NCBI RefSeq assembly: GCF_000621165.1
Contig: NZ_KK211217.1
Location: 248,001-312,000 of the forward strand
Source of the DNA: Enterovibrio calviensis DSM 14347
Lineage (GTDB): Bacteria > Pseudomonadota > Gammaproteobacteria > Enterobacterales > Vibrionaceae
Length of the DNA stretch: 64,000 bases
Direction of reading: 5' to 3'
Shown here piece by piece: positions 27,300 through 37,975 of the stretch; position 1 is the stretch's first letter, and each line of letters begins with the position of its first letter. The notes beneath the pieces were generated by a model. The model was not told the DNA's origin. It searched no databases and saw nothing but the letters and a program-made list of their open reading frames with translations. A program made the position numbers and the translations under genes.

Positions 27300-28517
27300 T
27301 TATTGACTGTAGGTCGATAGGAAGCGCTCAAAGCGGCCAATCGCCAGTTCTAAGTCGTCTACGCGAGGTAAGGTCACAATGCGGAAGTGGTCAGGTTTAG
27401 GCCAGTTGAAGCCAGTGCCATGCACCATCAATACTTTTTCCTGCATCAGGAAATCCAGCATCATTTTCTCATCGTCGTAGATTTTATAACGCTTGGTATC
27501 AATTTTCGGGAAGAGGTAGAGTGCGCCTTTTGGCTTCACACAGCTCACGCCCGGAATTTGATTGAGCAGCTCGTGGGCTTTATCACGTTGCTCAAGCAGA
27601 CGTCCGCCCGGCAAAATCAGCTCGTTAATGCTCTGATAGCCACCTAGCGCAGTTTGAATCGCATGCTGCATTGGCACGTTGGCACACAAGCGCATGGAAG
27701 ACAGCATTTCCAATCCAGCAATATAGCTCTTTGCTTTGTGAAGCGGGCCAGAAAGAATCATCCAACCTGAACGGAAGCCACATACTCGATAGGATTTAGA
27801 CAGACCACTGAACGTGACACAGAAAACGTCAGGCGCCAATGGTGCTATCGAATGGTGTTGTGCGCCGTCGTACAAAATCTTGTCGTAGATTTCGTCTGCG
27901 AAAATGATCAGGTTGTTCTGACGTGCGATTTCCGCAATCTCAAGCAGGAAGTCACGGCTGTATACCGCGCCCGTTGGGTTGTTCGGGTTGATCAGTACGA
28001 TGCCTTTGGTATTTGGTGTGATCTTGGCTTTGATGTCAGCCAAGTCAGGGTACCAATCAGACTCTTCGTCACACATGTAGTGAACAGGTTTACCGCCAGA
28101 CAAAGATACAGCCGCTGTCCACAATGGGTAATCAGGAGACGGAACCAATAACTCATCGCCGCTGTTCAGCAGGGCTTGCATCGACATCACGATCAGCTCA
28201 GATACGCCATTCCCCAAATAGACGTCTTCAACATCTAAATCGAGCATGCCGCGTTTTTGGTAGTGCTGAACCACGGCTTTACGGGCTGAGTAAATGCCTT
28301 TCGAATCACAATAGCCTTGAGAGGTCGGCAGATTGCGGATCACATCAACCAGAATTTCATCCGGTGCATCAAAGCCAAAAGGGGCTGGGTTGCCGATGTT
28401 CAGTTTTAGAATTTTGTGGCCTTCTTCTTCGAGGCGCTTAGCCTGCTTCATCACTGGACCACGAATGTCGTAACAGACATTATCCAGCTTGTTCGACATC
28501 CCGATATCTTGCATCAT
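27300..28517 (-). CDS. alaA: Alanine transaminase AlaA
   Basis: PLP-dependent class I/II aminotransferase that makes alanine from pyruvate with glutamate. 405 aa. It is near-identical in motif order to E. coli AlaA (YfbQ): KLNIGNPAPFGFDAPDEIL, LGNGVSELI, NPNNPTGAVYS, FADEIYDKILYD and the PLP-lysine block FSGLSKSYRVCGFRSGW. Starts at 28517, 28514 or 28499 (MSNKLDN) are all possible. In E. coli alaA also lies near yfbR, so part of that order is kept. Confidence 0.95.
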   Translation of the reverse strand: MMQDIGMSNKLDNVCYDIRGPVMKQAKRLEEEGHKILKLNIGNPAPFGFDAPDEILVDVIRNLPTSQGYCDSKGIYSARKAVVQHYQKRGMLDLDVEDVYLGNGVSELIVMSMQALLNSGDELLVPSPDYPLWTAAVSLSGGKPVHYMCDEESDWYPDLADIKAKITPNTKGIVLINPNNPTGAVYSRDFLLEIAEIARQNNLIIFADEIYDKILYDGAQHHSIAPLAPDVFCVTFSGLSKSYRVCGFRSGWMILSGPLHKAKSYIAGLEMLSSMRLCANVPMQHAIQTALGGYQSINELILPGGRLLEQRDKAHELLNQIPGVSCVKPKGALYLFPKIDTKRYKIYDDEKMMLDFLMQEKVLMVHGTGFNWPKPDHFRIVTLPRVDDLELAIGRFERFLSTYSQ

Positions 28518-28923
28518 GATTCCTGAGCGTAAATTTTGTTATTTGCAGTAAATTACACTAACGAAAGGGGTTATATAAGTAGCTAATAGTAAAAAGCAGC
28601 GAAAAGGAGAGAAATCAATGATTAAATCCTGTTTAACCCAGACGTTATGCTAGAACATTCGATTTTCATCATAAACAATAAGGCTGTAGAATGGCTTTCC
28701 AACAGGAAATATTATCGAGTTTGTCGCGAATTACTGGCTGTTGATGTAAAAACCGCCATTTGGGTGATATTTTGCACACCCAACACACGTGGAACGTGTG
28801 ATCACTGGTCGCGACGGGGATGGCCCCGCTATGTATTCAAGCATATTTAGGTTGCATGAATGTCGTTAGCAAACTGCAATACCCAAGGAATCGGGCACTT
28901 TGTGAGAATTTAGTGAGGTTAGT
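28518..28923. other. Divergent intergenic region alaA / menF
   Basis: 406 bp between divergent genes and so expected to hold both promoters. An inverted repeat CACACGT-GGA-ACGTGTG lies at 28784-28800 and could be an operator; I cannot assign a regulator. No clear -35/-10 pair was found. Confidence 0.35.
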
Positions 28924-30240
28924 GTGACCGATTTAAACCAAGCGATAGCCCAGCTTGTTGATTCCTTGTCGACGTTATCTCCGCTCCCTTATCAGTTAAG
29001 GGTGTGTTTTTCTTGGCCCGAGTCGGTCGACCCGATCGAGTGGCTTGATGCCCAACCAATATTTCCTAAATTCTATTGGCAAACCCGCGACACTCGCGAT
29101 GAAGTGTTAGTGCTGGGCCAGGTGAAAACCTTCACTGATCCGCTTGCGGCTGAGACCGTTCTTGCTTCAGGGCAGCGTATATGGGGCGGTCGCTCATTTG
29201 ATGGACGAACAGAGCGCAATCAGCGTTGTTTGCAGTCTTTTTTCTTCTTGCCTCAAATCGAGATTGCGCGTCAGGATAAGGCATGGAGCATCACAGTTAA
29301 TCTCGGTGATGATCTGCTTAAGACGCAAGCAGCCCTGTCAAAACTCACACTAACGTATCCGTCACTATCGCCACCTGAATGTCATATCCTTTCCACTGAG
29401 CATTTCCCGTCTTACCCGCGATGGTCGAACATGATTGATCGCGCATTGACTCAGATCGATCAGACTGATTTGCAAAAGGTGGTACTCGCGAGAAAGACGT
29501 CTTTGTCTTTGGATAGAACGGTATCTGCAGCACAGTTGCTCAAGGCCAGCCGTGACCAGAACAGCGCTAACTTCCACTTTATGTTGGCGTTGGACGCTAA
29601 ACACTGTTTTGTTGGCTCTACGCCCGAGCGGTTGTTTCATCGTCAGGCACAAGCACTTTCCACGGAAGCATTGGCAGGCACGATCGGTCGAGGAGTCAGC
29701 TCAGAAGATGACCTAGCGTTGGCGCAGTGGCTGTTGAATGACAGCAAGAACGCGTACGAGAATCGTTTGGTGGTGGAAGACATTTCAGCCCGCCTTGCCG
29801 ATTACTGTGAAACGCTGGCGGTTGAAGAAACGCCGCACCTCGTGCGTTTGCGCAAAGTGCAGCACTTAAAACGATCGATTGATGCGGTACTCAACCATGA
29901 CGTGACTAGCTCTGCTTTGCTAGATAGTTTGCAGCCGACAGCGGCTATCGCGGGACTACCTCGTGAGAGCGCCGTTTCGTTTATTGTTGAAAACGAACCC
30001 TTTGTTCGCGGTTGGTATAGTGGCTCGGTGGGGTATTTGGGTACACAACAAAGTGAATTTTGTGTCGCGATACGCAGCGCCTTGATGATGGGCGATGCGC
30101 TGCATTTGTTTGCAGGTGCAGGTATTGTTCCCGGCTCCGATGCCTTAAGTGAATGGCACGAACTTGATAGAAAAGTATCGACTTTGCTGAGTCTTCTTAA
30201 ACCTATCCCAGATGCTACTCGCGAGAAAAAAGCAGGATAA
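28924..30240 (+). CDS. menF: Isochorismate synthase (menaquinone)
   Basis: Converts chorismate to isochorismate, the committed step of menaquinone synthesis. 438 aa, chorismate-binding fold in the C-terminal two thirds (KVVLARKTSL, GSTPERLFHR, TEALAGTIGR, HLKRSIDAVLN, AGIVPGSDALSEW). GTG start with GAGG six bases upstream. It is the first gene of the six-gene menF-D-H-B-C-E operon; menF directly before menD marks it as MenF rather than the siderophore enzyme EntC. Confidence 0.95.
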   Translation: MTDLNQAIAQLVDSLSTLSPLPYQLRVCFSWPESVDPIEWLDAQPIFPKFYWQTRDTRDEVLVLGQVKTFTDPLAAETVLASGQRIWGGRSFDGRTERNQRCLQSFFFLPQIEIARQDKAWSITVNLGDDLLKTQAALSKLTLTYPSLSPPECHILSTEHFPSYPRWSNMIDRALTQIDQTDLQKVVLARKTSLSLDRTVSAAQLLKASRDQNSANFHFMLALDAKHCFVGSTPERLFHRQAQALSTEALAGTIGRGVSSEDDLALAQWLLNDSKNAYENRLVVEDISARLADYCETLAVEETPHLVRLRKVQHLKRSIDAVLNHDVTSSALLDSLQPTAAIAGLPRESAVSFIVENEPFVRGWYSGSVGYLGTQQSEFCVAIRSALMMGDALHLFAGAGIVPGSDALSEWHELDRKVSTLLSLLKPIPDATREKKAG

Positions 30241-30245
30241 TTCCT

Positions 30246-32009
30246 TTGATTTCAAATCATACCGCCTTAAGCCAAGGCACTTTAAACCAAGTCACGTTAA
30301 ACCGTATCTGGTCTCGCCTTGTGCTGACCTCGCTGGTGCGGTCGGGCGTCGTGGATATCTGTATTGCTCCTGGCTCTCGCTCAACGCCACTCACGCTTGA
30401 GGCTGAGTGTCTTAAACGCAACAACCCGAATATTACCCTTCATACCCATTTTGATGAGCGTGGCTTAGGCTTTTTGGCGCTAGGTCTGGCGAAAGCCTCT
30501 CAGCGCCCTGTGGCGGTGATTGTGACTTCTGGTACGGCAGTCGCGAATTTATTGCCAGCGGTGGCCGAGAGCGGGCTGACGCGCGAAAAGCTGGTGCTTT
30601 TAACCGCCGACCGACCGTCGGAGCTAATTCAATGCGGTGCAAACCAAGCGATTGGGCAAAAGGCAATTTTTGGCGAACACGCGGATCAGTTCTGTGATTT
30701 ACCGTCGCCGACCCAAACGATAACGCCGACATGGTTGTTGTCGCTGTTGAGCGAAGCCTTGCATCAGCAACGGGAAAGTGGTGGCAGCTTGCATGTCAAT
30801 TGCCCGTTCCCTGAGCCTTTATACGGCGATATGGATGATGCGAGTCAGTATCTTGCTCCTGTATTGCCATGGTTAGACGGAGATAAACCCTATTTAAGCT
30901 TCACAAGAATGTCTCCATGCTTGGAAGATGTGAACGTGCAATGGCAGCATGTGGTCAACAAGCAGGGCGTGCTGATCGCGGGTCGCATGACGCAAGGCGA
31001 TCGCAAAGCTGTCCAAGTGCTTGCCGACCAACTTGGTTGGCCTCTATTAACCGACCCTCAAGCCGGACAAGGCTCTGACTATGCTGGCTTTGATGTCTGG
31101 TTACAAAACCCGGCCTGTGTAGAGTTGTTAAAACGCGCAGAGTGCCTTGTGCAGTTTGGCAGCCGTTTGGTATCCAAACGCTTAGGGCAGTTTATTGCAT
31201 CGTTTGAGGGTGACTATTGGCTGGTGGATGAGCATCAAGGCCGACTCGATCCTTCCCATAAGCCTGCATATCGCGTCATTGCAGCGCCATCCGCTGTGGC
31301 TAACACATTGACTGAACGCACGCGCCAGATGAACCTGCCGCAACCTGTGAATAGTTGGGCGAGTGAGCTAGCGAATGCCAGCCAACAGTATTTGTCGTTA
31401 CTTCAGGAGCGAAACTGCTCTTCTTCTGGCGTATCTGAAGTTGCATTTGCCACTGATAGCGCCGATTGGATAACGCCGGATTGCGATGTGTTTATTGGCA
31501 ACAGTATGGCAATACGCTTGTTGGACATGTGTGCCTGTTTGCCGGATGTGTCCGTGTTTGCCAACCGCGGCGCGTCGGGCATTGATGGCTTGATAGCGTC
31601 GGCGGCAGGGGTTCAGCGAACACGTCAAAAAGCCATGCTATGCCTGCTAGGAGACACGTCAGCGCTTTATGATCTGAATAGCTTGGCGTTGTTGGCGAAT
31701 AACCCTCACCCGTTAGTGATGGTAGTGATTAACAATAACGGCGGCGGTATTTTCGATATGTTGCCCGTGCCGGAAGCTGAAAAAGACACTTACTATCGCA
31801 TGCCTCATGGCGTCGAATTCTCCCATGCAGCGGCTATGTTTGGGCTAGGGTATGCCAACCCGACGACGTTGATGAAAGCACGTGAAACTTGCCTCGAAGC
31901 GCTGAATCAAACGGGCACGACAGTGATTGAACTGACGGTGCCATCAGGTGAGTGCGGCCGTGATTTGAAAGCCCTCTTTGAAGCCGTTCGCCATGCCAAC
32001 CTGTTGTAA
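30246..32009 (+). CDS. menD: SEPHCHC synthase
   Basis: Thiamine diphosphate enzyme joining isochorismate and 2-oxoglutarate to give 2-succinyl-5-enolpyruvyl-6-hydroxy-3-cyclohexene-1-carboxylate. 587 aa. N-terminal block VDICIAPGSRSTPLTLEAE with HFDERGLGFLALGLAK; C-terminal ThDP-binding block LLGDTSALYDLNSLAL and VINNNGGGIFDMLP. It begins with a TTG at 30246, five bases after menF ends, with AGGA inside the menF end as ribosome binding site. Confidence 0.95.
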   Translation: MISNHTALSQGTLNQVTLNRIWSRLVLTSLVRSGVVDICIAPGSRSTPLTLEAECLKRNNPNITLHTHFDERGLGFLALGLAKASQRPVAVIVTSGTAVANLLPAVAESGLTREKLVLLTADRPSELIQCGANQAIGQKAIFGEHADQFCDLPSPTQTITPTWLLSLLSEALHQQRESGGSLHVNCPFPEPLYGDMDDASQYLAPVLPWLDGDKPYLSFTRMSPCLEDVNVQWQHVVNKQGVLIAGRMTQGDRKAVQVLADQLGWPLLTDPQAGQGSDYAGFDVWLQNPACVELLKRAECLVQFGSRLVSKRLGQFIASFEGDYWLVDEHQGRLDPSHKPAYRVIAAPSAVANTLTERTRQMNLPQPVNSWASELANASQQYLSLLQERNCSSSGVSEVAFATDSADWITPDCDVFIGNSMAIRLLDMCACLPDVSVFANRGASGIDGLIASAAGVQRTRQKAMLCLLGDTSALYDLNSLALLANNPHPLVMVVINNNGGGIFDMLPVPEAEKDTYYRMPHGVEFSHAAAMFGLGYANPTTLMKARETCLEALNQTGTTVIELTVPSGECGRDLKALFEAVRHANLL

Positions 32010-32808
32010 CCCATTATCGGCTCGCGTCTCTGGCGCCAAAGGCCGACCTGCTATTGTATTTCTTCATGGATTGCTTGGTTCGAGTAAAGATTGGCAAGGA
32101 GTCGTTGATATTCTTGAACAAGATTTTACGTGCTTGACGATCGATCTTCCCGGGCATGGCAATAGCAAAAACGTACGTGTTGAAGATATGGGCGAGGCTA
32201 ACGGCTTTGAAGAAACGGGCAGATTAGTTATTCAAGCCATTCAATCCCATCTCAATCAACCATTCTGGCTTGTTGGTTATTCTTTGGGCGCTCGTATTGG
32301 CATGTACTTGTGTGCTTTCTTGCGTCAAGAACTGACAGGCAACGCTAGTATGCTGGGGCTTATCATCGAAAGCGGTCACACTGGTTTACCGGAGAGTGAA
32401 CGTGGCGCGAGATTTGAAAACGATGAGCGATGGGCTGTGCGATTTGAACACGAACCCATGTTTGATGTGCTTCAAGACTGGTATCAACAAGCGGTCTTTT
32501 CTTCACTAAATCATGAGCAAAAACAAAGTTTGGTGACCATCCGCAGTGATAACCTCGGCATTGAAGTAGCCAGCATGTTGCGTGCCACATCTTTGGCAAA
32601 GCAACCGTTGCTGATTGAGCCCCTCAAAACGAGCGGCCTGCCGCTTTATTATTTTTGTGGCGAGAACGACCCCAAATTTGGTGCGCTGGCGATGCATTCG
32701 GGATTTGATTTCCTGACGATTCCAAACGCTGGACACAATATTCACGCTGAACAGGCAACCCTGTTTAGCCAGCACGTAAAACGGCTGATCAACACATTAA
32801 CGAATTGA
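31993..32808 (+). CDS. menH: SHCHC synthase, alpha/beta hydrolase
   Basis: Removes pyruvate from the MenD product. 271 aa from the ATG at 31993, which overlaps menD by 17 bp; a TTG at 31978 would add five residues. Alpha/beta hydrolase fold with oxyanion block [12 protein letters not shown], nucleophile elbow GYSLGAR (Ser), acid Asp in GENDPKF and His in NAGHNIH. Its place between menD and menB supports MenH over other hydrolases. Confidence 0.93.
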   Translation: MPTCCNPLSARVSGAKGRPAIVFLHGLLGSSKDWQGVVDILEQDFTCLTIDLPGHGNSKNVRVEDMGEANGFEETGRLVIQAIQSHLNQPFWLVGYSLGARIGMYLCAFLRQELTGNASMLGLIIESGHTGLPESERGARFENDERWAVRFEHEPMFDVLQDWYQQAVFSSLNHEQKQSLVTIRSDNLGIEVASMLRATSLAKQPLLIEPLKTSGLPLYYFCGENDPKFGALAMHSGFDFLTIPNAGHNIHAEQATLFSQHVKRLINTLTN

Positions 32809-32818
32809 TGGAAGCATT

Positions 32819-33685
32819 ATGGCGATAACAACAGGTTTAACTGAACAGGAACTCTATGCATCGGTAGAGTGGAATGACTGCTCTGAAGGCTATGAAGACA
32901 TTCTTTTTCATAAGTCTGTTGACGGCATTGCTCGTATTACGATTAACCGTCCTGAAGTGCGTAATGCGTTTCGTCCGCAAACCGTCAACGAGATGATCAA
33001 AGCGCTGGCTGATGCGCGCTATGACGAAAAAGTGGGCGTGATTGTGCTAACCGGCCAAGGCGAGCATGCGTTTTGCTCTGGCGGCGACCAGAAGATTCGT
33101 GGCGATTACGGCGGCTACCGTGACGACCAAGGTACGCACCACCTCAACGTGTTGGATTTCCAACGTCAAATCCGTACGTGCCCGAAACCAGTCATTGCTG
33201 CAGTCGCAGGTTATGCCGTGGGTGGCGGACATGTATTGCACATGATGTGTGATTTGACGATTGCTGCTGACAACGCGCAGTTTGGCCAAACTGGCCCGAA
33301 AGTGGGTTCATTTGATGGCGGCTGGGGTGCTTCTTACATGGCACGTATCGTGGGCCAGAAGAAAGCGCGCGAGATTTGGTTCCTTTGTCGTTTCTATGAC
33401 GCGCAAGAAGCGCTGGATATGGGACTGGTTAACCATGTTGTACCTTACGCTGAACTGGAACGTGAAACCGTGCGCTGGTGTCGTGAAGTGCTTCAACACA
33501 GCCCAATGGCACTGCGCTGCTTGAAAGCGGCATTGAATGCAGACTGTGATGGTCAGGCTGGCCTGCAAGAGCTGGCGGGCAACGCGACCATGATGTTCTA
33601 CATGACAGAAGAAGGTCAGGAAGGACGCAACGCATTCAATGAAAAGCGTCGTCCTGACTTCGATAAATTCCCGCGTAACCCTTAA
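32819..33685 (+). CDS. menB: 1,4-dihydroxy-2-naphthoyl-CoA synthase
   Basis: Crotonase-fold enzyme that closes the second ring: o-succinylbenzoyl-CoA to DHNA-CoA. 288 aa. Family blocks [67 protein letters not shown] and [15 protein letters not shown] are intact. It starts 10 bp after menH, and its stop shares a base with the menC start. Confidence 0.97.
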   Translation: MAITTGLTEQELYASVEWNDCSEGYEDILFHKSVDGIARITINRPEVRNAFRPQTVNEMIKALADARYDEKVGVIVLTGQGEHAFCSGGDQKIRGDYGGYRDDQGTHHLNVLDFQRQIRTCPKPVIAAVAGYAVGGGHVLHMMCDLTIAADNAQFGQTGPKVGSFDGGWGASYMARIVGQKKAREIWFLCRFYDAQEALDMGLVNHVVPYAELERETVRWCREVLQHSPMALRCLKAALNADCDGQAGLQELAGNATMMFYMTEEGQEGRNAFNEKRRPDFDKFPRNP

Positions 33686-34680
33686 TGGGAATGGCAATGA
33701 GACACGCGACGATTTATCGCTATGCTTTGCCAATGGACAGTGGTGTGATTTTACGTCACACCCGTCTTGCCACACGTGATGGGTTTATCGTCGAGTTGCG
33801 TGAGAACGGTCAGTTAGGGCGCGGTGAAATTGCGCCTTTGCCTGAGTTCAGCCAAGAGACTGCCGACGACGCTGCTGTGCAAATTGAGCAAGTACTGTTA
33901 GATTGGCTTGAAGATAAATCGATCGATTGGGATACGCTTTTCCCATCGGTTGCCTTCGGACTTTCCGTGGCGTTGGCAGAACTTCATGGTGAGTTACCCG
34001 CGCAAGGTAACTTCCTTGCCGCGCCGTTGTGCAGCGGCGATCCGGATGAGTTGGTGCAAAAGCTGGCTGAGTTGCCGGGTGAGAAAGTTGCCAAGATCAA
34101 GGTCGGAATGTATGAAGCGATCCGTGATGGCATGGTGGTGAATATGTTCCTTGAGGCGATCCCTGATCTCACCCTGCGTCTTGATGCCAACCGCCAGTGG
34201 ACGCCGACCAAAGCTCGCCAATTCGCTAAGTATGTCAGCCCTGAATTTCGCTCTCGTATCGCGTTTCTGGAAGAGCCTTGTCAAACACCCGCTGAAAGCT
34301 TGGTATTTGCGCAAGATACTGGGATTGCGATTGCTTGGGATGAAACCGTGCGTGATGACGGCTTTGTCGTGAGTACACAAGATGGTCTGAGTGCCGTGGT
34401 AATAAAACCCACGCTGGTGGGCAGTGTGCAGAAGGTTCAAAGCCTAGTTGCACAAGCGCATGCTTTGGGGTTAGTCGCTGTGATCAGCTCCAGCCTTGAG
34501 TCCAGCTTTGGCTTAAATCAATTAGCCCGCCTTGCCCAATGGCTAACGCCGAACATACTGCCAGGTTTAGATACGGTGGATTTATTTGGTGCGCAACTTG
34601 AAGTGCCTTGGCCAAATTGTTCATTGCCACTTGTATCGTTATCCGACTGCGACCTGACATGGCAACAAACCAACCAATAA
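33685..34680 (+). CDS. menC: o-Succinylbenzoate synthase
   Basis: Enolase-superfamily dehydratase: SHCHC to o-succinylbenzoate, with Mg. 331 aa. Catalytic KIKVG (second Lys), metal-binding Asp in LRLDANRQW, Glu in FLEEPCQ and Asp in [10 protein letters not shown], and the later Lys in [10 protein letters not shown] are present. The ATG overlaps the menB stop by one base (TAATG); in-frame ATGs 6 and 12 bases later are alternatives. Confidence 0.93.
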   Translation: MGMAMRHATIYRYALPMDSGVILRHTRLATRDGFIVELRENGQLGRGEIAPLPEFSQETADDAAVQIEQVLLDWLEDKSIDWDTLFPSVAFGLSVALAELHGELPAQGNFLAAPLCSGDPDELVQKLAELPGEKVAKIKVGMYEAIRDGMVVNMFLEAIPDLTLRLDANRQWTPTKARQFAKYVSPEFRSRIAFLEEPCQTPAESLVFAQDTGIAIAWDETVRDDGFVVSTQDGLSAVVIKPTLVGSVQKVQSLVAQAHALGLVAVISSSLESSFGLNQLARLAQWLTPNILPGLDTVDLFGAQLEVPWPNCSLPLVSLSDCDLTWQQTNQ

Positions 34681-36086
34681 GCTTTGCACAATGGCCGTGG
34701 CATCACTGGATGGCGTTACATCCGGATGCTGCGGCGATTTGCTGTGACAGTCAAATCATCAGTTGGCGACAGCTTTGCAATGACATTGATAGGGTAGGGT
34801 TCGACTCTACTCTGTCAAACCGCTCGCTTGTCGCTATCCTTAGTGAAAACCGATATGACACCTTGGTACACATGCTGGCAGCTTGGCAGTATGGCTTTGC
34901 AACCTTGATGCTCAACCCTGCGTTTTCGGAATCTACCCGTAACGACATCTTCGAACGTGTTGGTATTGATGCGCTTATTGCGCCATCGAATGAGTCATCA
35001 TTTCCTTCTGATGCTATTTCGTCTCCTTCATTTGTATCCACTTCGTCTGTTTGCGACTCGTCAGTTTCAAGTACCGTCGATTACGATCCTCAGCGCTGTC
35101 TGACATTGACACTAACGTCTGGCTCCAGCGGTGCGCCCAAAGCGGTTGCTCACTCTGCTAGCAATCACCTTGCTAGCGCGTCTGGGTTATTCTCGTTGAT
35201 GCCTTTTGCATCGTCTGATTGCTGGTTGTTGTCACTGCCTTTGTTTCACATTTCCGGTCTTGCGATTGTGTGGCGTTGGCTGGCGAAAGGCGCGACGTTG
35301 AAAATCGCGGATACACAGGGTAATAACCTAATGACGGCGCTTAATGGCGCAACTCATGCCTCACTGGTGCCGACGCAATTGGCGCGTTTGGTGGAAGCAG
35401 GAAAGCCATCGAGTTTGCATTCGGTCTTGCTAGGAGGCGCGGTGATCCCACAGTCTTTGGTAGACAGTGCCGAGCAGCAAGGCATTGGCTGTTGGTGCGG
35501 ATATGGCATGACCGAAATGGCATCGACCATTACTGCTAAACGAGCCAACGGTGCGTTCTCAGTGGGTTCGGCATTGCCGTATCGCGAATTAATGCTGTCT
35601 GAGCAAGGTGAAGTTTGGGTGAAAGGTGAAACGCTATCGTTGGGTTACATGGTTGATCGTCAGCTTGAACCGCCGAGCAGTGACTGGTTTCAGACTAAGG
35701 ATAAGGGCTCGTGGGTGTCAGGACTTAACGATCTGACGATCATCGGTCGCCTTGATAACATGTTTATCTGCGGCGGCGAGAATGTACAACCGGAAACGGT
35801 AGAGCGCGTGTTAAGCCGCTTTGAGGGCGTATCACAACTGTTTATCGTGCCATTGGCGGATACAACATGGGGACATGTTCCGGTTGCTATTGTAGAGGGC
35901 GATATTGATGCCGCCGCATTTTTGGCATGGTCGAAGTCGCAGTTGCCGGCCTACCAATGTCCAAAGACAGTATTTTCGTTACCTACAGACCTGCAGTCGG
36001 GGGGAATCAAAATCTCTCGCCAGACACTGTCGGTCTGGCTGCATGAACATGTCCATTCTCTTGGCGACGTGTGCGAATCTAACTGA
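34659..36086 (+). CDS. menE: o-Succinylbenzoate-CoA ligase
   Basis: ANL-family acyl-CoA ligase that activates o-succinylbenzoate with ATP and CoA for MenB. 475 aa from the ATG at 34659 ([14 protein letters not shown]), which overlaps menC by 22 bp; a reading from 34608 would add 17 residues that do not look like the family. P-loop [19 protein letters not shown], adenine motif [10 protein letters not shown] and hinge block [14 protein letters not shown] short Ser-rich, low-complexity stretch ([19 protein letters not shown]) lies before the P-loop. Its 3' end overlaps the convergent gene at 36079 by 8 bp. Later genes (thioesterase, menA, ubiE) are not here. Confidence 0.92.
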   Translation: MATNQPISFAQWPWHHWMALHPDAAAICCDSQIISWRQLCNDIDRVGFDSTLSNRSLVAILSENRYDTLVHMLAAWQYGFATLMLNPAFSESTRNDIFERVGIDALIAPSNESSFPSDAISSPSFVSTSSVCDSSVSSTVDYDPQRCLTLTLTSGSSGAPKAVAHSASNHLASASGLFSLMPFASSDCWLLSLPLFHISGLAIVWRWLAKGATLKIADTQGNNLMTALNGATHASLVPTQLARLVEAGKPSSLHSVLLGGAVIPQSLVDSAEQQGIGCWCGYGMTEMASTITAKRANGAFSVGSALPYRELMLSEQGEVWVKGETLSLGYMVDRQLEPPSSDWFQTKDKGSWVSGLNDLTIIGRLDNMFICGGENVQPETVERVLSRFEGVSQLFIVPLADTTWGHVPVAIVEGDIDAAAFLAWSKSQLPAYQCPKTVFSLPTDLQSGGIKISRQTLSVWLHEHVHSLGDVCESN

Positions 36087-37944
36087 TCTCTCCACGTAAC
36101 GCTTTCACCGCATTAAATAATCGCTCTGATGAAGCATCGTTCGGTGAGACTGGCGACCCCGCTTCAATGATGACATTGGAGCGACAGCATCTCGGCATCT
36201 TCAACAAGGCGCGACCGCCTTCTCGGCTAAAGTAACTTCCCCACAAACCTTTTAACGCAACGGGGATAACAGGGACTGGCGTTTGCTTGAGGATCAAATC
36301 AATTCCACGCTTGAACGGGATCATCTCGCCATCAGAGGTCAGTTGCCCTTCTGGGAAAATACACACCAATTCTCCTTCATTCAGCTGTTCTTTGATCTGA
36401 TTGAGCGCACAACGGATAGAGCCGCTGCTGAGCTTGATAGGGATCACTCGACTGGCTTTGAAAAAATAGTGCAGCACGGGAAGGTGGTAATAGTCTTCAT
36501 CCATCACAAAGCGAATGGGACGAGGGCATGCGCCAGCCAGCAAAAGGGCATCCACATAACTGACATGGTTACTCACCAACAACGCGCCCCCTTCTTCAGG
36601 TATGTGCTGCAAATTTTGATGTTTCACACGGTAAACGCTATGGCTGAGCAGCCAAACAATAAAGCGCAGTGCGAACACGGGCACTTGCTTACCAACGTAC
36701 AACGCCACCGTGAGGTTCATGAGAGACAAGACCAAAAAGAAGGCGGGAATGCTGAGCTCTACGACGCCAAGTAACACAATGGCGAGTATGGCGCTGACCA
36801 CCATGAACAGTGAGTTGTAGATATTGTTCGCGGCGATCACTTGTGAGCGTTCACTTTCCGCCGAGCGGCTTTGCATCATGGCGTAGAGAGGAACAATGAA
36901 AATGCCGCCGAATATGCCGATAAACAGAAGATCGACAAATACCCACCACAGCGACGGTTCGGATATGAAATCAATAAATGAGTGAGTGACGGGCACGATG
37001 TCTGGTGTTGAGAACAGAAGGTGCGCGCCAAATATCGTTAAGCCTAACGCACCAATTGGCACAATGCCGGGCTCGATACGGTGGCCGGATAGTTTGTCAC
37101 ACAGAAGCGAGCCAAGGGCGATGCCGATGGAAAACAGTGTCAGTAAAAAAGACACTGAGGCTTCGTTACCCCCTAAGTAGAGCTTGGCGTAATTGGGAAA
37201 CTGCGTGAGGTAGCTTGCACCTAAAAACCAAAACCAACTGATCCCAAGAATGGATTGCAGCACGACTTTGTCTTTGTGGGCAATGGCTAAGGTGGTTTTC
37301 ATTTGACGAACGGGGGCGAAATCTACCTTTAATGAAGGGTTACCTGCGTCAGCCTCGGGAATGTGCCGTGCGCTAAGGTAACCAAGTACGGCAAAAAGCA
37401 CCACTGAGGCTGCTGCGAGCAGTTTGGCATCGGTCTGATTCGCAATAACGCCAGCGACGATGGTTCCCAGTAGAATCGCTAAGAAGGTGCCCGTTTCGAC
37501 CAGTGCGTTACCCGAGATCAATTCGTTCGGCTTCAATGTCTGTGGTAGCAATGCGTATTTGACGGGGCCAAAAAAGGCCGATTGCGTACCCATCAAAAAC
37601 AGCAACAAAAGTAGCAGCATATAGCTTTCGTAGATAAACGCGACCGCTGCCAAGCTCATAATGACGATTTCGACTAACTTAACGACGCGGATAAATTGCG
37701 ACTTTTCATACTTGTCGGCGAGTTCACCAGCAAACGCGGAAAAGAGAAAAAAAGGAAGGATGAACAAACCCGCGGCGAGGTTGATAAAGAGGTTGGTACT
37801 CATACCCAACGCACTAGGAGCGGCAAAAGCAACCAGAATCAGCAGCACATTCTTGTAAACGTTGTCATTAAACGCACCGAGTGCTTGCGTGACAAAATAG
37901 GGAAGAAAACGTTTTTGAGCTAACAGGGCTGATTGCTTCGACAT
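36079..37944 (-). CDS. MFS transporter fused to PlsC-type acyltransferase
   Basis: 621-aa two-domain inner-membrane protein. Residues about 1-410 are an LplT-like MFS domain with some 12 segments (PYFVTQALGAFNDNVYKN, FGPVKYALLPQ). Residues about 430-621 are a glycerolipid acyltransferase domain with HX4D (SNHVSYVDA) and FPEGQLTSDG. In E. coli the lysophospholipid flippase LplT and acyltransferase-ligase Aas work together to recycle lysophosphatidylethanolamine; here flippase and acyltransferase are one chain but the AMP-binding ligase of Aas is absent. Lysophospholipid repair is therefore a reasonable inference. The 3' end overlaps menE tail to tail. A TetR-type gene precedes it by 31 bp on the same strand. 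Confidence 0.85.
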   Translation of the reverse strand: MSKQSALLAQKRFLPYFVTQALGAFNDNVYKNVLLILVAFAAPSALGMSTNLFINLAAGLFILPFFLFSAFAGELADKYEKSQFIRVVKLVEIVIMSLAAVAFIYESYMLLLLLLFLMGTQSAFFGPVKYALLPQTLKPNELISGNALVETGTFLAILLGTIVAGVIANQTDAKLLAAASVVLFAVLGYLSARHIPEADAGNPSLKVDFAPVRQMKTTLAIAHKDKVVLQSILGISWFWFLGASYLTQFPNYAKLYLGGNEASVSFLLTLFSIGIALGSLLCDKLSGHRIEPGIVPIGALGLTIFGAHLLFSTPDIVPVTHSFIDFISEPSLWWVFVDLLFIGIFGGIFIVPLYAMMQSRSAESERSQVIAANNIYNSLFMVVSAILAIVLLGVVELSIPAFFLVLSLMNLTVALYVGKQVPVFALRFIVWLLSHSVYRVKHQNLQHIPEEGGALLVSNHVSYVDALLLAGACPRPIRFVMDEDYYHLPVLHYFFKASRVIPIKLSSGSIRCALNQIKEQLNEGELVCIFPEGQLTSDGEMIPFKRGIDLILKQTPVPVIPVALKGLWGSYFSREGGRALLKMPRCCRSNVIIEAGSPVSPNDASSERLFNAVKALRGEIS

Positions 37945-37975
37945 GAAACCTTCTTAAATAGAACCTTTGAAATGG

